Origin: JAAYRG01 sp964643255 | GTDB taxonomy: Bacteria; Bacillota; Clostridia; Lachnospirales; Lachnospiraceae | Direction of reading: 5' to 3' | Length of the DNA stretch: 23,494 bases | Assembly (NCBI GenBank): GCA_964643255.1 | Contig: CAZXSM010000032.1 | Location: 1 to 23,494 of the forward strand | Shown: positions 1 to 8,382 of the stretch, in pieces | Numbering within the stretch: the stretch's first letter is position 1 | Layout of the letters: each line of letters opens with the position of its first letter | Notes under the pieces: model-generated | What the model saw: only the letters and a program-made list of their open reading frames with translations | Database searches by the model: none | What the model was told of the DNA's origin: nothing | Made by a program: the position numbers and the translations under genes

Positions 1-181
1 GGTTATTATTAATTTTTGTGATACTATGATATTATAACTTTGTATTAATAAAATTATAGCATAATTACTAGTTAAAGACTATTGCTATATTATTATAGAG
101 ATTGAGATAATTGCTAATATTAGGCAAAGAATATCCTGTTTATCTAAGAGATAAAATGGCCTTTTATTCGACATTTCTTTA

Positions 182-190
182 TGTTATACT
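182..190 (+). promoter_or_regulatory. Candidate extended -10 promoter for the DUF1846 gene
   Basis: TG-T-TATACT is an extended -10 element about 60 bp before the DUF1846 start. No good -35 hexamer lies 16-18 bp upstream, so the call rests on the extended -10 alone. The rest of positions 1-250 is AT-rich with no gene or clear structure visible. Confidence 0.4.
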
Positions 191-250
191 GATTTTTGTG
201 CATGAAAATATGTCTCGTAATTATCAATGTGAACAAAAGGAGATTAAAAA

Positions 251-1750
251 ATGATGAAAGGGTTTGATCCACAAAAATACATCGAAGAGCAGTCGAAATA
301 TATTTTAGAACGTGTTAACGACTATGATAAATTATATCTAGAATTCGGGGGAAAGCTCATCAATGATAAGCATGCAAAACGTGTACTTCCAGGTTTTGAT
401 GAGGATTCAAAGATCAAATTATTGTGTAAATTAAGGAAAAAAGTGGAAATTATTATTTGTGTATATTCTGGAGATATTGAGCGTAATAAAATGCGCGAAG
501 ATTACGGAATTACTTACGATATGGAAGTTTTAAGATTAATAGATAATTTAAAAGAATATAACCTTGAAATTAATAGCGTTCTTATAAATCGTTATAATAA
601 CGAACCTGCAACATCGGTGTTTATTAACAAGTTAGAAAGAAGAGATATTAAGGTTTATAAACATTCTTCTATAGAGGGATATCCTACAGACATCGACAAT
701 ATAGTAAGTGAAAATGGATATGGTAAAAATCCTTTTATCCCAACAACAAAACCAATTGTTGTTGTTACAGCACCTGGTTCAAGTAGTGGAAAACTGGCAA
801 CATGCTTAAGCCAACTTTATCATGAACATAAACTAGGTAATTCAGCAGGTTATGCTAAGTTTGAGACTTTCCCTGTCTGGAATTTGCCTTTAAAACATCC
901 CGTTAACATTGCTTATGAAGCTGCTACAGTAGATTTAAAAGATGTTAATATGATTGATTCATTTCATTTTGACTACTACAACGAGATAGCTGTTAATTAT
1001 AACAGGGATTTAGAAATGTTCCCAGTTGTAAAGCGTATTATCGAGAGAATTACTAATAAGGAATGTCCATACAACTCTCCAACAGATATGGGAGTTAATC
1101 GTGTTGGCTTTGGAATTATTGATAATGATATTGTTGTAGAAGCCTCAAAACAAGAAATTATTCGAAGATACTTCCAAACCATTTGTGAGTTTAAAAGAGG
1201 ATTAGTTGAAGAAGAAGTTGTTAATCGTATGAAAGTTATAATGGAAGAACTTGATCTTAAACAAGAAGATAGAAGTACTGTAGAACCCGCTAGGGAATAT
1301 GCAGAAAAAAACAAAACTTCTGAGAACGAAATGATTCCAATTATTGCCTTGGAATTGCCAAACGGTGAAATAGTAACTGGCAAAGAATCAAGTTTAATGG
1401 ATAACTGTTCTGCTGGAATATTGAATGTGATTAAACATTTGTCCGGAATAGCTGATGAAATCTATCTTCTATCTCCTGTAATACTAAATACCATTCAAAA
1501 ATATAAATCACAAGTGTTAGATAATAAAATAACCACTTTAAACTTAAACGAAATTTTAATAGCATTAAGCATATCAGCAGTTACAAACCCCACTGCTCAA
1601 CTTGCATATAACCAGTTAACCAACCTGAAGGGTGTCCAAGCTCACTCAACAGTTTTAATTAATAAAAACAGTGAGCAAATCCTGCGAGACCTAGAAGTCG
1701 AATTAACTTGCGATCCAGTATTTCCAAGTGATAATCTTTATTATATATAA
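251..1750 (+). CDS. DUF1846 family protein (UPF0371), function unknown
   Basis: This 499-residue protein matches my memory of the DUF1846/UPF0371 family along its whole length, including the opening KGFDPQKYIEEQSKYILERV. It is close to the family's usual size of about 500 residues. A P-loop-like APGSSSGK at residues 174-181 follows a beta-strand-like IVVVT run, which suggests nucleotide or phosphate binding. That is inference only. No signal peptide or membrane segment is visible, so it is probably cytoplasmic. An AAAAGGAG sequence at 235-242 places the start at the first of two adjacent ATG codons. The gene appears monocistronic: an extended -10 lies upstream and a palindrome directly downstream. 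It converges on the foldase gene. The family assignment is firm, but no biochemical role can be given from the sequence. Confidence 0.9.
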   Translation: MMKGFDPQKYIEEQSKYILERVNDYDKLYLEFGGKLINDKHAKRVLPGFDEDSKIKLLCKLRKKVEIIICVYSGDIERNKMREDYGITYDMEVLRLIDNLKEYNLEINSVLINRYNNEPATSVFINKLERRDIKVYKHSSIEGYPTDIDNIVSENGYGKNPFIPTTKPIVVVTAPGSSSGKLATCLSQLYHEHKLGNSAGYAKFETFPVWNLPLKHPVNIAYEAATVDLKDVNMIDSFHFDYYNEIAVNYNRDLEMFPVVKRIIERITNKECPYNSPTDMGVNRVGFGIIDNDIVVEASKQEIIRRYFQTICEFKRGLVEEEVVNRMKVIMEELDLKQEDRSTVEPAREYAEKNKTSENEMIPIIALELPNGEIVTGKESSLMDNCSAGILNVIKHLSGIADEIYLLSPVILNTIQKYKSQVLDNKITTLNLNEILIALSISAVTNPTAQLAYNQLTNLKGVQAHSTVLINKNSEQILRDLEVELTCDPVFPSDNLYYI

Positions 1751-1765
1751 ATTATATATAATATA

Positions 1766-1833
1766 AATACACGGGGACTGCTCTTTTAGTCAAATGTTTT
1801 CATTTGAATACATAAGAACAGTCCCCGTGTATT
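1766..1833. repeat. Long palindrome between convergent genes, probable bidirectional terminator
   Basis: A 20-nt arm (1766-1785) is the reverse complement of 1814-1833 with one mismatch. The core is ACGGGGACTG. A second perfect hairpin, CAAATG-TTTT-CATTTG (1791-1806), sits inside it. The G/C-rich arms stand out from the AT-rich surroundings. The element starts 15 bp after the DUF1846 stop and ends 3 bp before the foldase stop, so it could terminate both transcripts, although neither side has a long T-run. From memory, the arm resembles dispersed GGGGAC-type palindromes found in many Firmicute genomes. Confidence 0.7.
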
Positions 1834-1836
1834 TTA

Positions 1837-2979
1837 TTAGTCAAATTTAAGCTGGTCCCATACCTCTTCATTTAATTCAATTTTAACGTCCTGCTGCCAT
1901 TCTTTAAACAAGGTTTGAAACTCTTCCATCTGATTACTATCAATGATTTCTTCCTTTTTTTGAAGGGTTGCATCTTCGTTATAATCAGTTACACAATAAA
2001 GGATATAATAGCCATCCTCCCCTTCAATTATACTACTTATTTCACCTGTATTTAAAGCAAAGGCTGCATCCTCAATGACCTGTTCAATTTCGCCTTTTCC
2101 AAATGTTATCTCTATTTGAGATCTATCACTATTAGAGTTGGCAAATGATTCAAAATCCTCAGCACTTGATGCCTCTATTAGTAACTCTTGAGCATCAGTA
2201 TAAGCTTTTTGTTTTTCTTCTTCTGAAAAAGGAACCTTATTACCACTATTATCTGTTTTATTAGTATTAATAAATACATATTGAATGGTTATTTGTTTAG
2301 CTTCCTCATCGGAAACATTTGTGTCTACTTCCATGGTTGTAGCATCATATACTCTTTCAGCCATTAAATTATCAAAGAAAAACTGATATACAACTTCTTC
2401 TGTAATAGCATAATATTTTATATCATCTTGAGTAATATTCTTTAAATAATCCAAAGAAGCTTCTTCAATTTTTATTTCATCTTCTTCAGTAATAACAACT
2501 TCGTAATCTCTCCATTGTTTCTTAGCAATTTTTCTTTGAATTATGGCCTCTATAACATCTTCTTTTGCTAAGTCTCCAATAGTCTTTTCACCTAAATCAT
2601 AATCCCATATAGTCTCTCCAAATATAGTCTCATAATATGCCTGAATGTATTTTAAGTATAAAACAGTTTCACTGTATGTAACCTTTTCCCCATCTACCTT
2701 TAAAATTATCTCCCCAACATAGGGATTGCCACTATCCTCACCTTCAGTTTCATCCTCATTACTAGAAGGTGCTATATCTTCAGAACTAAATACATCCATA
2801 TTGCTTTCTTCACTGTCTATAGGACTCTCTTTCTTGTCAGAGCTTTGATCCTGGGCTTGTTCCTCTTGGGGTGTTTTATTATCTGCATCACCATTACTAG
2901 AGCAAGCCATAAGTGTGATAGCAATTATCCCAATTATTAAAATCGAAAGATAATTTTTGGTATTTTTGCTTTTTCTCAT
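1837..2979 (-). CDS. PrsA/SurA-like peptidyl-prolyl isomerase lipoprotein
   Basis: This is a predicted extracytoplasmic lipoprotein foldase of 380 residues. The N-terminus has basic residues, a hydrophobic stretch (about 10-24) and a lipobox ending LMAC with the lipidated cysteine at residue 26. An acidic Ser/Glu/Asp linker follows. A SurA-N-like chaperone region starts at VDGEKVTYSE, and a divergent parvulin-like domain sits near the C-terminus (from about KQITIQYVFI to GYYILYCV). The longest frame begins at a TTG (2991), but the GGAG at 2986-2989 lies inside it, 6 nt before the ATG at 2979, so I use the ATG. The gene follows mfd by 39 bp on the same strand and is probably co-transcribed with it. 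A parvulin gene next to mfd is common in Clostridia. Its substrate is unknown, and isomerase activity is not certain from sequence. Confidence 0.85.
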   Translation of the reverse strand: MRKSKNTKNYLSILIIGIIAITLMACSSNGDADNKTPQEEQAQDQSSDKKESPIDSEESNMDVFSSEDIAPSSNEDETEGEDSGNPYVGEIILKVDGEKVTYSETVLYLKYIQAYYETIFGETIWDYDLGEKTIGDLAKEDVIEAIIQRKIAKKQWRDYEVVITEEDEIKIEEASLDYLKNITQDDIKYYAITEEVVYQFFFDNLMAERVYDATTMEVDTNVSDEEAKQITIQYVFINTNKTDNSGNKVPFSEEEKQKAYTDAQELLIEASSAEDFESFANSNSDRSQIEITFGKGEIEQVIEDAAFALNTGEISSIIEGEDGYYILYCVTDYNEDATLQKKEEIIDSNQMEEFQTLFKEWQQDVKIELNEEVWDQLKFD

Positions 2980-3018
2980 AGTATTCTCCAATCATAAAAC
3001 TATTTACTAAAGTATAAT

Positions 3019-6000
3019 TTATTTTTTATCAAGTAACAAGTCCTGAATATCAGTTATTAATTCCTTTGCTAAGGCAAATACATTACTGGTATTTATTTTT
3101 TCCTGCTTCTTACTTTGTATATTTCTTTTTATATTATAACTTGGTCTTGTCTTATAGCTGTTCTGTATCCTACTAGCTTGTTTACTTTCTTTATGAATTT
3201 TATAAGTAAAATATGGCGGTTGGTCAGAATTAAACTTTAATAAAGGTTGATACTTATTAACTAGGTCTGGAATAGCTTCAACTTTAATCTTAGCTCTTTC
3301 ATAAAAAATCATTTTAATTTGTCCCTTACTATAAGTAAAGTCAGTAATATAAGCCTTGTGGGCTTCAGATTTTAGCAGGGATATCTTTAATAGATTATTA
3401 ACAGACTCTGGTAAATCACCAAATCTATCTATAAGTTCATCTTGTATATCTTGGAATTCTTCTTTATTTCCTATTTCAGCAATACGCTTATATATATCAA
3501 TTTTTTCATGTTCATTTTCAATATATCTATTGGGAATAAATGCATCTACATTCATATCCACTGAAGTTTCAAATATATCTTCTTCTGATATATGCCCCTT
3601 CATTTGGAGAATAGCTTCGTTAAGCATTTTAACATATAAATCATATCCTACTGCTTCCATATGACCACTTTGTTTAGCCCCAAGTATGTTGCCAGCTCCT
3701 CTAATTTCTAGGTCTCTCATGGCAATTTTTATTCCTGAACCTAAGTCAGTAAACTCTTTTATTGCTTGAAGTCTTTTTTCTGCTTCTTCTTTTAAAACCT
3801 TATCTCTCTTATACATTAAAAATGCATAAGAATTTCTATTAGAACGACCCACTCTTCCTCTTAGCTGATATAATTGAGAAAGGCCAAATCTATCAGCGTC
3901 ATCTATTATGATAGTATTAACATTTGGAATATCAAGCCCTGTTTCAATGATTGTTGTGGACACCAATACATCAATGTCACCGTTAATAAAATCAAACATT
4001 ATACGTTCCAACTTTCTTTCTTGCATCTGGCCATGGGCCACAGCTAGATTTGCGTTTGGAACTAGATTTCTTATCTTGCTTGCAACGTCTTCAATTTCTT
4101 TGACTCTGTTGTATACATAGTATACCTGACCTCCACGTGCTAACTCACGATTTATTGCCTCTCTAATGATTTCATCATTCCGCTCTAATACATATGTTTG
4201 AATAGGTCGTCTATCTATTGGTGGCTCCTCTAAAACATTCATATCCCTTATACCTATTAAACTCATATGCAAAGTCCTAGGTATAGGGGTAGCAGTTAAA
4301 GTCAAAACATCAACATCTGACTTTAACTTCTTTATTTTTTCTTTGTGAGTAACTCCAAATCGCTGTTCTTCGTCAATTACTAATAAGCCTAAATCTTTGT
4401 AGTCAACATCTTTTGATAGGATGCGGTGGGTTCCAATTACTATATCCACACTTCCCTTTTTTAGTTTTTCTAATGTTTGTGCTTGCTGGGATCTGGTTTT
4501 AAAGCGCGATAGTAAACCTATGTTAATTGGATAGTCCTTCATTCTCTGAGAAAATGTATTATAGTGCTGTTGAGCTAGTATGGTTGTTGGTACAAGGAAG
4601 GCTACTTGTTTCCCATCAATTACAGCTTTAAATGCTGCTCTAATTGCAATTTCTGTTTTACCATAACCAACATCTCCACATATAAGTCGGTCCATTATTT
4701 TATCACTTTCCATATCAGCCTTGGTGTCTTCTATAGCCTTTAATTGATCATCGGTTTCTTCATATGGAAATGATTCTTCAAATTCCTTTTGCCACACTGT
4801 ATCAGGACTAAACTGATAACCCTTTTTATTGCTACGGATAGCATATAACTCCACAAGTTCCTTGGCTATTTCTTTTACTGCACTTTTAACTCTACTTTTT
4901 GTATTTTTCCATTCAACAGAATTTAACTTGTTTAGTTTTGGCTTACGACCATCACTGTCTCCATACTTTTGTAATAAATCCAAAGCAGAAGCAAGTATAT
5001 AGAGTATTCCTCCGTCACCATACTCTATTTTTATATAGTCTTTTGCTATACCATCTACTTCAAGCTTATTAATACCTTGATATATACCTAGTCCATGATT
5101 CTCGTGAATAACATAATCTCCAACTGTAAGTTCGGCAAAGCTGTGAATCTTTGTACCTTCTTTATAAGTACGTTTCCTTTTTTTCTTTTTCTTTTTTCCA
5201 AATATATCACTTTCAGATACTATTACAAACCTTATAAGAGGATATTCAAAGCCTTTGTGCATACTGCCTGTAGAGACCATGATTTCTCCTCTTTGAACTT
5301 CCCGATTTAAATCATCAGTAAAGAACGAATTAAGGCCCATATTTCTTAATTCATCACTTAATCGCATAGCTCTAGTCCTAGAAGAAGACATTAAAAGTAT
5401 TCTATAATTGTCTTTCTTCCACTTCTTTATGTCCTTAACTAATAAGTCAAAATTATTATTATATGAATTAATAGAACGCACAGTAAAATTCCACTTACTC
5501 TTTACATTGAATTCTTGCTGCTTTGCATCCATTGTACTTATAAGTAAGAGGTTCTTATTATTTAATATTGCTACTAATTCATCAAAACTATATATGGAAT
5601 TTATTTGACCTGGCAAAACATATCCTTTTTCAAGTCTATTAATCATACTTTCTCTAAATTCTGTTTCTATAGCTCTAGCCCTATCTATAATCCTATTTGG
5701 TTCATCAATAAAAACAAGAGAATTACACTTAAGAAAGTAATCAAAAAAAGAAACTGTATCATTATAAAAATACTGAATATAACTATTTATACCTACATGT
5801 CCAGTAAGGTTCTTTACATTGCTGGAAAACTCTTCTATTAAGCCTTTTAGACGATAAGCTTCTTCTGTTTTCATCTTATCTCGAATCTTCTTTATATGTT
5901 GATCTTTTTCTTTCTCAATCCTAGCCAAACCATTTGCAATTGTTTTTTTGTCAAGAATATACTCTGATGCGGGATAAATAACAATATTATCTATGTTTTC

Positions 6001-6651
6001 AATTGAACGTTGAGAATTTACTTCAAAGTATCTAATTGAATCTACCTCATCACCCCAAAGTTCAATTCTAGTAGGATAATCTTCAGTAACAGAATATATA
6101 TCAATTATTCCTCCCCTTATAGCAAATTCTCCCGGCCTTTCAACCTGACCTACCCTCTCATACCCAAGCTTAATTAAACTTTCTATAAGTTCTCCTAAGT
6201 CAATAATACTTGCTTCATCAATTGCAATCAGACTTTCTTCTAATGCTTCTAGGGGTAAAAGTCTATCCATTCCTCCATCTATTGTTGCAATAATAGTGGT
6301 AGTTTGTTTTTCAAGGATTCTTCTAAGTATAGTTAACCTGTCATTAATTATAGCTTTACCATGGACATCAGCACTATAAAATATAATATCTTTACTAGGA
6401 TATATAAACACATCTTTATCAAACAAGCTATAATCTTCGTATATTTCCCTAGCCTTAATATCATCATAGGTAATAATTAGCTTCAAAGGATAATCTTCAC
6501 CAAGTCCAGCCATAAGGTGACACTTTTGAGTGTCTATACAGCCGGTCATTTGTATAGGAGTATTTTGTTTTTTTAGATTGTCCAAAACTTCATTAAATTC
6601 ATTTAATTCATACAAAGGACTATAAAATGTTCTCAAATTATTACTCCTCAT
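3019..6651 (-). CDS. mfd: Transcription-repair coupling factor Mfd
   Basis: Mfd is an ATP-dependent DNA translocase that removes RNA polymerase stalled at lesions and recruits the UvrA/UvrB excision machinery. Order: a UvrB-like N-terminal module (about 1-350), a lysine-rich patch (485-495), a CarD-like RNA polymerase-interacting domain (about 504-563), and a superfamily 2 motor with Walker A GDVGYGKT (659-666), DEEQ (760-763), TATPIPRT (786-793) and RGRVGR (931-936). The RecG/TRCF motif GAGNILGAKQSGHMEAVGYD follows at 985-1004. At 1210 residues it is slightly longer than usual, partly through a basic, poorly conserved stretch near 1150-1190. The ATG at 6651 overlaps the end of pth by 11 bp and has only a weak ribosome site. 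A TTG at 6636 has GAGGAG 6 nt ahead of it and may be the true start (1205 residues). It is translationally coupled to pth either way. Confidence 0.98.
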   Translation of the reverse strand: MRSNNLRTFYSPLYELNEFNEVLDNLKKQNTPIQMTGCIDTQKCHLMAGLGEDYPLKLIITYDDIKAREIYEDYSLFDKDVFIYPSKDIIFYSADVHGKAIINDRLTILRRILEKQTTTIIATIDGGMDRLLPLEALEESLIAIDEASIIDLGELIESLIKLGYERVGQVERPGEFAIRGGIIDIYSVTEDYPTRIELWGDEVDSIRYFEVNSQRSIENIDNIVIYPASEYILDKKTIANGLARIEKEKDQHIKKIRDKMKTEEAYRLKGLIEEFSSNVKNLTGHVGINSYIQYFYNDTVSFFDYFLKCNSLVFIDEPNRIIDRARAIETEFRESMINRLEKGYVLPGQINSIYSFDELVAILNNKNLLLISTMDAKQQEFNVKSKWNFTVRSINSYNNNFDLLVKDIKKWKKDNYRILLMSSSRTRAMRLSDELRNMGLNSFFTDDLNREVQRGEIMVSTGSMHKGFEYPLIRFVIVSESDIFGKKKKKKRKRTYKEGTKIHSFAELTVGDYVIHENHGLGIYQGINKLEVDGIAKDYIKIEYGDGGILYILASALDLLQKYGDSDGRKPKLNKLNSVEWKNTKSRVKSAVKEIAKELVELYAIRSNKKGYQFSPDTVWQKEFEESFPYEETDDQLKAIEDTKADMESDKIMDRLICGDVGYGKTEIAIRAAFKAVIDGKQVAFLVPTTILAQQHYNTFSQRMKDYPINIGLLSRFKTRSQQAQTLEKLKKGSVDIVIGTHRILSKDVDYKDLGLLVIDEEQRFGVTHKEKIKKLKSDVDVLTLTATPIPRTLHMSLIGIRDMNVLEEPPIDRRPIQTYVLERNDEIIREAINRELARGGQVYYVYNRVKEIEDVASKIRNLVPNANLAVAHGQMQERKLERIMFDFINGDIDVLVSTTIIETGLDIPNVNTIIIDDADRFGLSQLYQLRGRVGRSNRNSYAFLMYKRDKVLKEEAEKRLQAIKEFTDLGSGIKIAMRDLEIRGAGNILGAKQSGHMEAVGYDLYVKMLNEAILQMKGHISEEDIFETSVDMNVDAFIPNRYIENEHEKIDIYKRIAEIGNKEEFQDIQDELIDRFGDLPESVNNLLKISLLKSEAHKAYITDFTYSKGQIKMIFYERAKIKVEAIPDLVNKYQPLLKFNSDQPPYFTYKIHKESKQASRIQNSYKTRPSYNIKRNIQSKKQEKINTSNVFALAKELITDIQDLLLDKK

Positions 6652-7222
6652 CTAGTCTTTGTTTTCTATTATATATATTCATAGCTTCTACAATACCTGA
6701 TCTTATCATTGTTTTTGTTGCCTCTGATACATTCTTTAATGCTTGACGCATTAGAGTGTTTTCACTGTCACTAAATTTAGACATAACATAATCAACCAAG
6801 TCCCATTCTTTAGGTTTATTGCCAACACCAATTCTTATTCTTGGAAATTCCTGAGTACCTAGATGTTGAATTATGCTTTTAATTCCATTATGCCCTCCAG
6901 CACTTCCCCTTTGTCTTATTCTTAATTGTCCTACATCTAAATCTACATCATCGTAGATTACTATAATGTCTTCCGAAGATACTTTATAAAAATCCACTAA
7001 AGCTCTTACACTTTCACCACTCAGATTCATATAAGTTTGTGGCTGGGCAAGAAGCACCTTTTGTCCTTCTATGTAACCAGTTCCACATATAGCCTTATGT
7101 TTTCTTATATTTAAGGGAATATTATAATCATCAGAAATTCTAGTAATTGCGTCAAAACCTATATTATGTCTAGTAGAAATATATTGTTTCCCTGGGTTTC
7201 CTAATCCTATTATTATATACAT
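6641..7222 (-). CDS. pth: Peptidyl-tRNA hydrolase
   Basis: Pth hydrolyses the ester bond of peptidyl-tRNAs that fall off the ribosome and so recycles tRNA in the cytoplasm. The 193-residue product is the normal size. The family signature GLGNPGKQY lies at 6-14, followed by the catalytic histidine in TRHN (H19). N9, N66 (MNLSG), D92 (YDDVDLD) and N112 (GGHNG) match the known substrate-binding and catalytic residues. An AAAGGA sequence lies 8 nt before the ATG. The gene ends in GAGGAGTAA, and this GAGGAG probably also serves as a ribosome site for mfd. Pth-mfd adjacency is widely conserved in Firmicutes. Two promoter candidates lie in the gap to spoVG. Confidence 0.98.
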   Translation of the reverse strand: MYIIIGLGNPGKQYISTRHNIGFDAITRISDDYNIPLNIRKHKAICGTGYIEGQKVLLAQPQTYMNLSGESVRALVDFYKVSSEDIIVIYDDVDLDVGQLRIRQRGSAGGHNGIKSIIQHLGTQEFPRIRIGVGNKPKEWDLVDYVMSKFSDSENTLMRQALKNVSEATKTMIRSGIVEAMNIYNRKQRLDEE

Positions 7223-7327
7223 TTTGTCATTCCTTTTTTTAATTTTATAAACTCATAAGTTTAATTAGACTAGCCTTACTTAAACCTGCTATATCTAAAC
7301 AGACTAAACCATGAGACTTATACCATC

Positions 7328-7355
7328 ATTATACTTTAAATATAAATGATGTCTA
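7328..7355 (-). promoter_or_regulatory. Candidate sigma-A promoter for pth-mfd (proximal)
   Basis: On the minus strand, TAGACA (7350-7355) and TATAAT (7328-7333) are 16 bp apart. The -35 matches the consensus at 5 of 6 positions and the -10 at 6 of 6. The predicted transcript starts about 100 nt before pth. Confidence 0.5.
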
Positions 7356-7411
7356 ATCCCCATGGCTATATTTTATATGTATTTGTTAGAGCTAGCATTT
7401 TCTTGTTAAAC

Positions 7412-7440
7412 ATTATAAGGTAATCTCTTTTAAAAGGCAA
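7412..7440 (-). promoter_or_regulatory. Candidate sigma-A promoter for pth-mfd (distal)
   Basis: On the minus strand, TTGCCT (7435-7440) and TATAAT (7412-7417) are 17 bp apart. It lies just after the spoVG terminator, so it would start a new transcript independent of spoVG. The AT-rich background makes chance matches common. Confidence 0.4.
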
Positions 7441-7453
7441 TATTATTATATAC

Positions 7454-7493
7454 AAAAAACAAGATATCATGACTAAAATGCCATAATACCTTG
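7454..7493 (-). terminator. Rho-independent terminator of spoVG
   Basis: On the minus strand a 12-bp stem (7482-7493 with 7460-7471) includes two G-U pairs and a 10-nt loop. Six T residues follow (7459-7454). It lies about 30 bp after the spoVG stop. With the two promoters downstream, it indicates that spoVG and pth-mfd are at least partly separate transcription units. Confidence 0.8.
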
Positions 7494-7525
7494 CTTGATT
7501 TTAATATAATTACTTATTAATATGT

Positions 7526-7828
7526 TTACCTTGTTTCGGTTGATTCTTCAGTGCTTGCTTTTTCTTCAAGTTCTTCAGATACATCCTTATATTTTTCTAA
7601 AATTATATCTTGAATTCTTTGTCTAGTCTCTGAGTTAATAGGGTGTGCGATATCACGATATTCACCATCGCCTGCCTTTCGACTAGGCATTGCTATAAAT
7701 AGCCCTTTCTCACCTTCAATAATTTTAATGTCATGGACAACAAAATTGCTATCAAATGTGATAGATACAACCGCCTTCATTTTTCCCTCTTTATTAATTT
7801 TCCGTACTCGCACATCTGTAATTTCCAT
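7526..7828 (-). CDS. spoVG: Septation regulator SpoVG
   Basis: SpoVG is a small nucleic-acid-binding protein first known from spore cortex formation and asymmetric septation. It also acts as a pleiotropic regulator in non-spore-forming relatives. The 100-residue product opens with the family signature MEITDVRVRKI and carries the conserved FIAMPSRKAGDGEYRDIAHP block (about 49-68) and an acidic, poorly conserved tail. A very strong AAAGGGGGA (7836-7844) precedes the ATG by 7 nt. The gene has its own promoter and terminator. In many relatives glmU and prs sit between spoVG and pth; here the gap is only 303 bp and holds no gene. Confidence 0.97.
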   Translation of the reverse strand: MEITDVRVRKINKEGKMKAVVSITFDSNFVVHDIKIIEGEKGLFIAMPSRKAGDGEYRDIAHPINSETRQRIQDIILEKYKDVSEELEEKASTEESTETR

Positions 7829-7899
7829 ATAATGGTCCCCCTTTATGTTTTTTCATATGTATTACATGAATTATAATAATGTATCTGAGTTATAGGTAC

Positions 7900-7927
7900 A
7901 GTATAACATTTTCTTACAATAAATCAA
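7900..7927 (-). promoter_or_regulatory. Candidate spoVG promoter with upstream AT tract
   Basis: On the minus strand, TTGATT (7922-7927) and TATACT (7900-7905) are 16 bp apart. The -10 is extended by TG one base upstream. The predicted transcript starts near 7893, giving a leader of about 65 nt. An alternating AT tract (about 7938-7952) lies directly upstream of the -35. In Bacillus subtilis an AT-rich box sits in a similar place at spoVG; a functional parallel is inference. No sigma-H-type match was found. Confidence 0.55.
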
Positions 7928-8185
7928 ACATTTTACAGATATATATATATATTTTCATATATTTTTTAGAGACTTAAGGAAAATCAAAAACATCAATTAT
8001 TCAGTTTTGCTAAATACATAGGTTGCTAACTTCAATTCTTGTCTGAAAGTACTAATGATAAATCTTTTTTTAATGTTAATATAGGTTTGTACAGTTTTAC
8101 AATTTATGGTTTGTTAATTACTCTCTATACAAGTACATATAGTAAATTATGCTAGCTATTTCTGCTTTTAATAGTAAAATAGCAA

Positions 8186-8213
8186 TTGTAATTTAAGTTA
8201 AAAAGGTTATAAT
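8186..8213 (+). promoter_or_regulatory. Candidate murC promoter P1
   Basis: TTGTAA (8186-8191) and TATAAT (8208-8213) are 16 bp apart. Initiation here would give a leader of about 160 nt that includes the hairpin at 8248-8278. Between this promoter and the spoVG promoter region (about 7970-8185) I see no gene or convincing structure. Confidence 0.5.
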
Positions 8214-8247
8214 AACAAATATATGATAATAAGATATTAGTATTACT

Positions 8248-8278
8248 TAGCAAATATATAGGATCCATTTATTTGCTA
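8248..8278 (+). promoter_or_regulatory. Hairpin in the murC leader
   Basis: TAGCAAATA (8248-8256) pairs perfectly with TATTTGCTA (8270-8278) around a 13-nt loop containing GGATCC. A T-rich run follows about 10 nt later (8290-8295). It would be transcribed only from P1 and might attenuate it. The stem is AT-rich and its function is speculative. Confidence 0.3.
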
Positions 8279-8327
8279 TGGAAGGAAGCTTTTTTCTTTG
8301 AGGAAAATTACTAATAATAATCTATTT

Positions 8328-8357
8328 TTGATAATAAATAATTGTTACACTTATAAT
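8328..8357 (+). promoter_or_regulatory. Candidate murC promoter P2
   Basis: TTGATA (8328-8333) and TATAAT (8352-8357) are 18 bp apart. The predicted transcript starts about 20 nt before the murC ATG, leaving just enough leader for the GGAAGG ribosome site at 8371-8376. Confidence 0.55.
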
Positions 8358-8382
8358 AATAATTAAGATTGGAAGGACAACG

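Noticed and set aside
997..1383. Open frame on the minus strand inside the DUF1846 gene
   Set aside because: It lies opposite a well-supported conserved gene, has Ser/Ile/Thr-rich antisense-type composition, and has no recognisable domain.
7938..7952. Alternating AT tract as a microsatellite or phase-variable switch
   Set aside because: It is short and imperfect, and such tracts are expected in DNA this AT-rich. It is noted only as part of the spoVG upstream region.
7829..8100. Sigma-H promoter for spoVG
   Set aside because: An AAGAATTG and an AAGATTT occur on the minus strand, but their spacing (about 19 bp) is far from the 11-12 bp needed and the -35 has a mismatch. The sigma-A-type match at 7900-7927 is much better.
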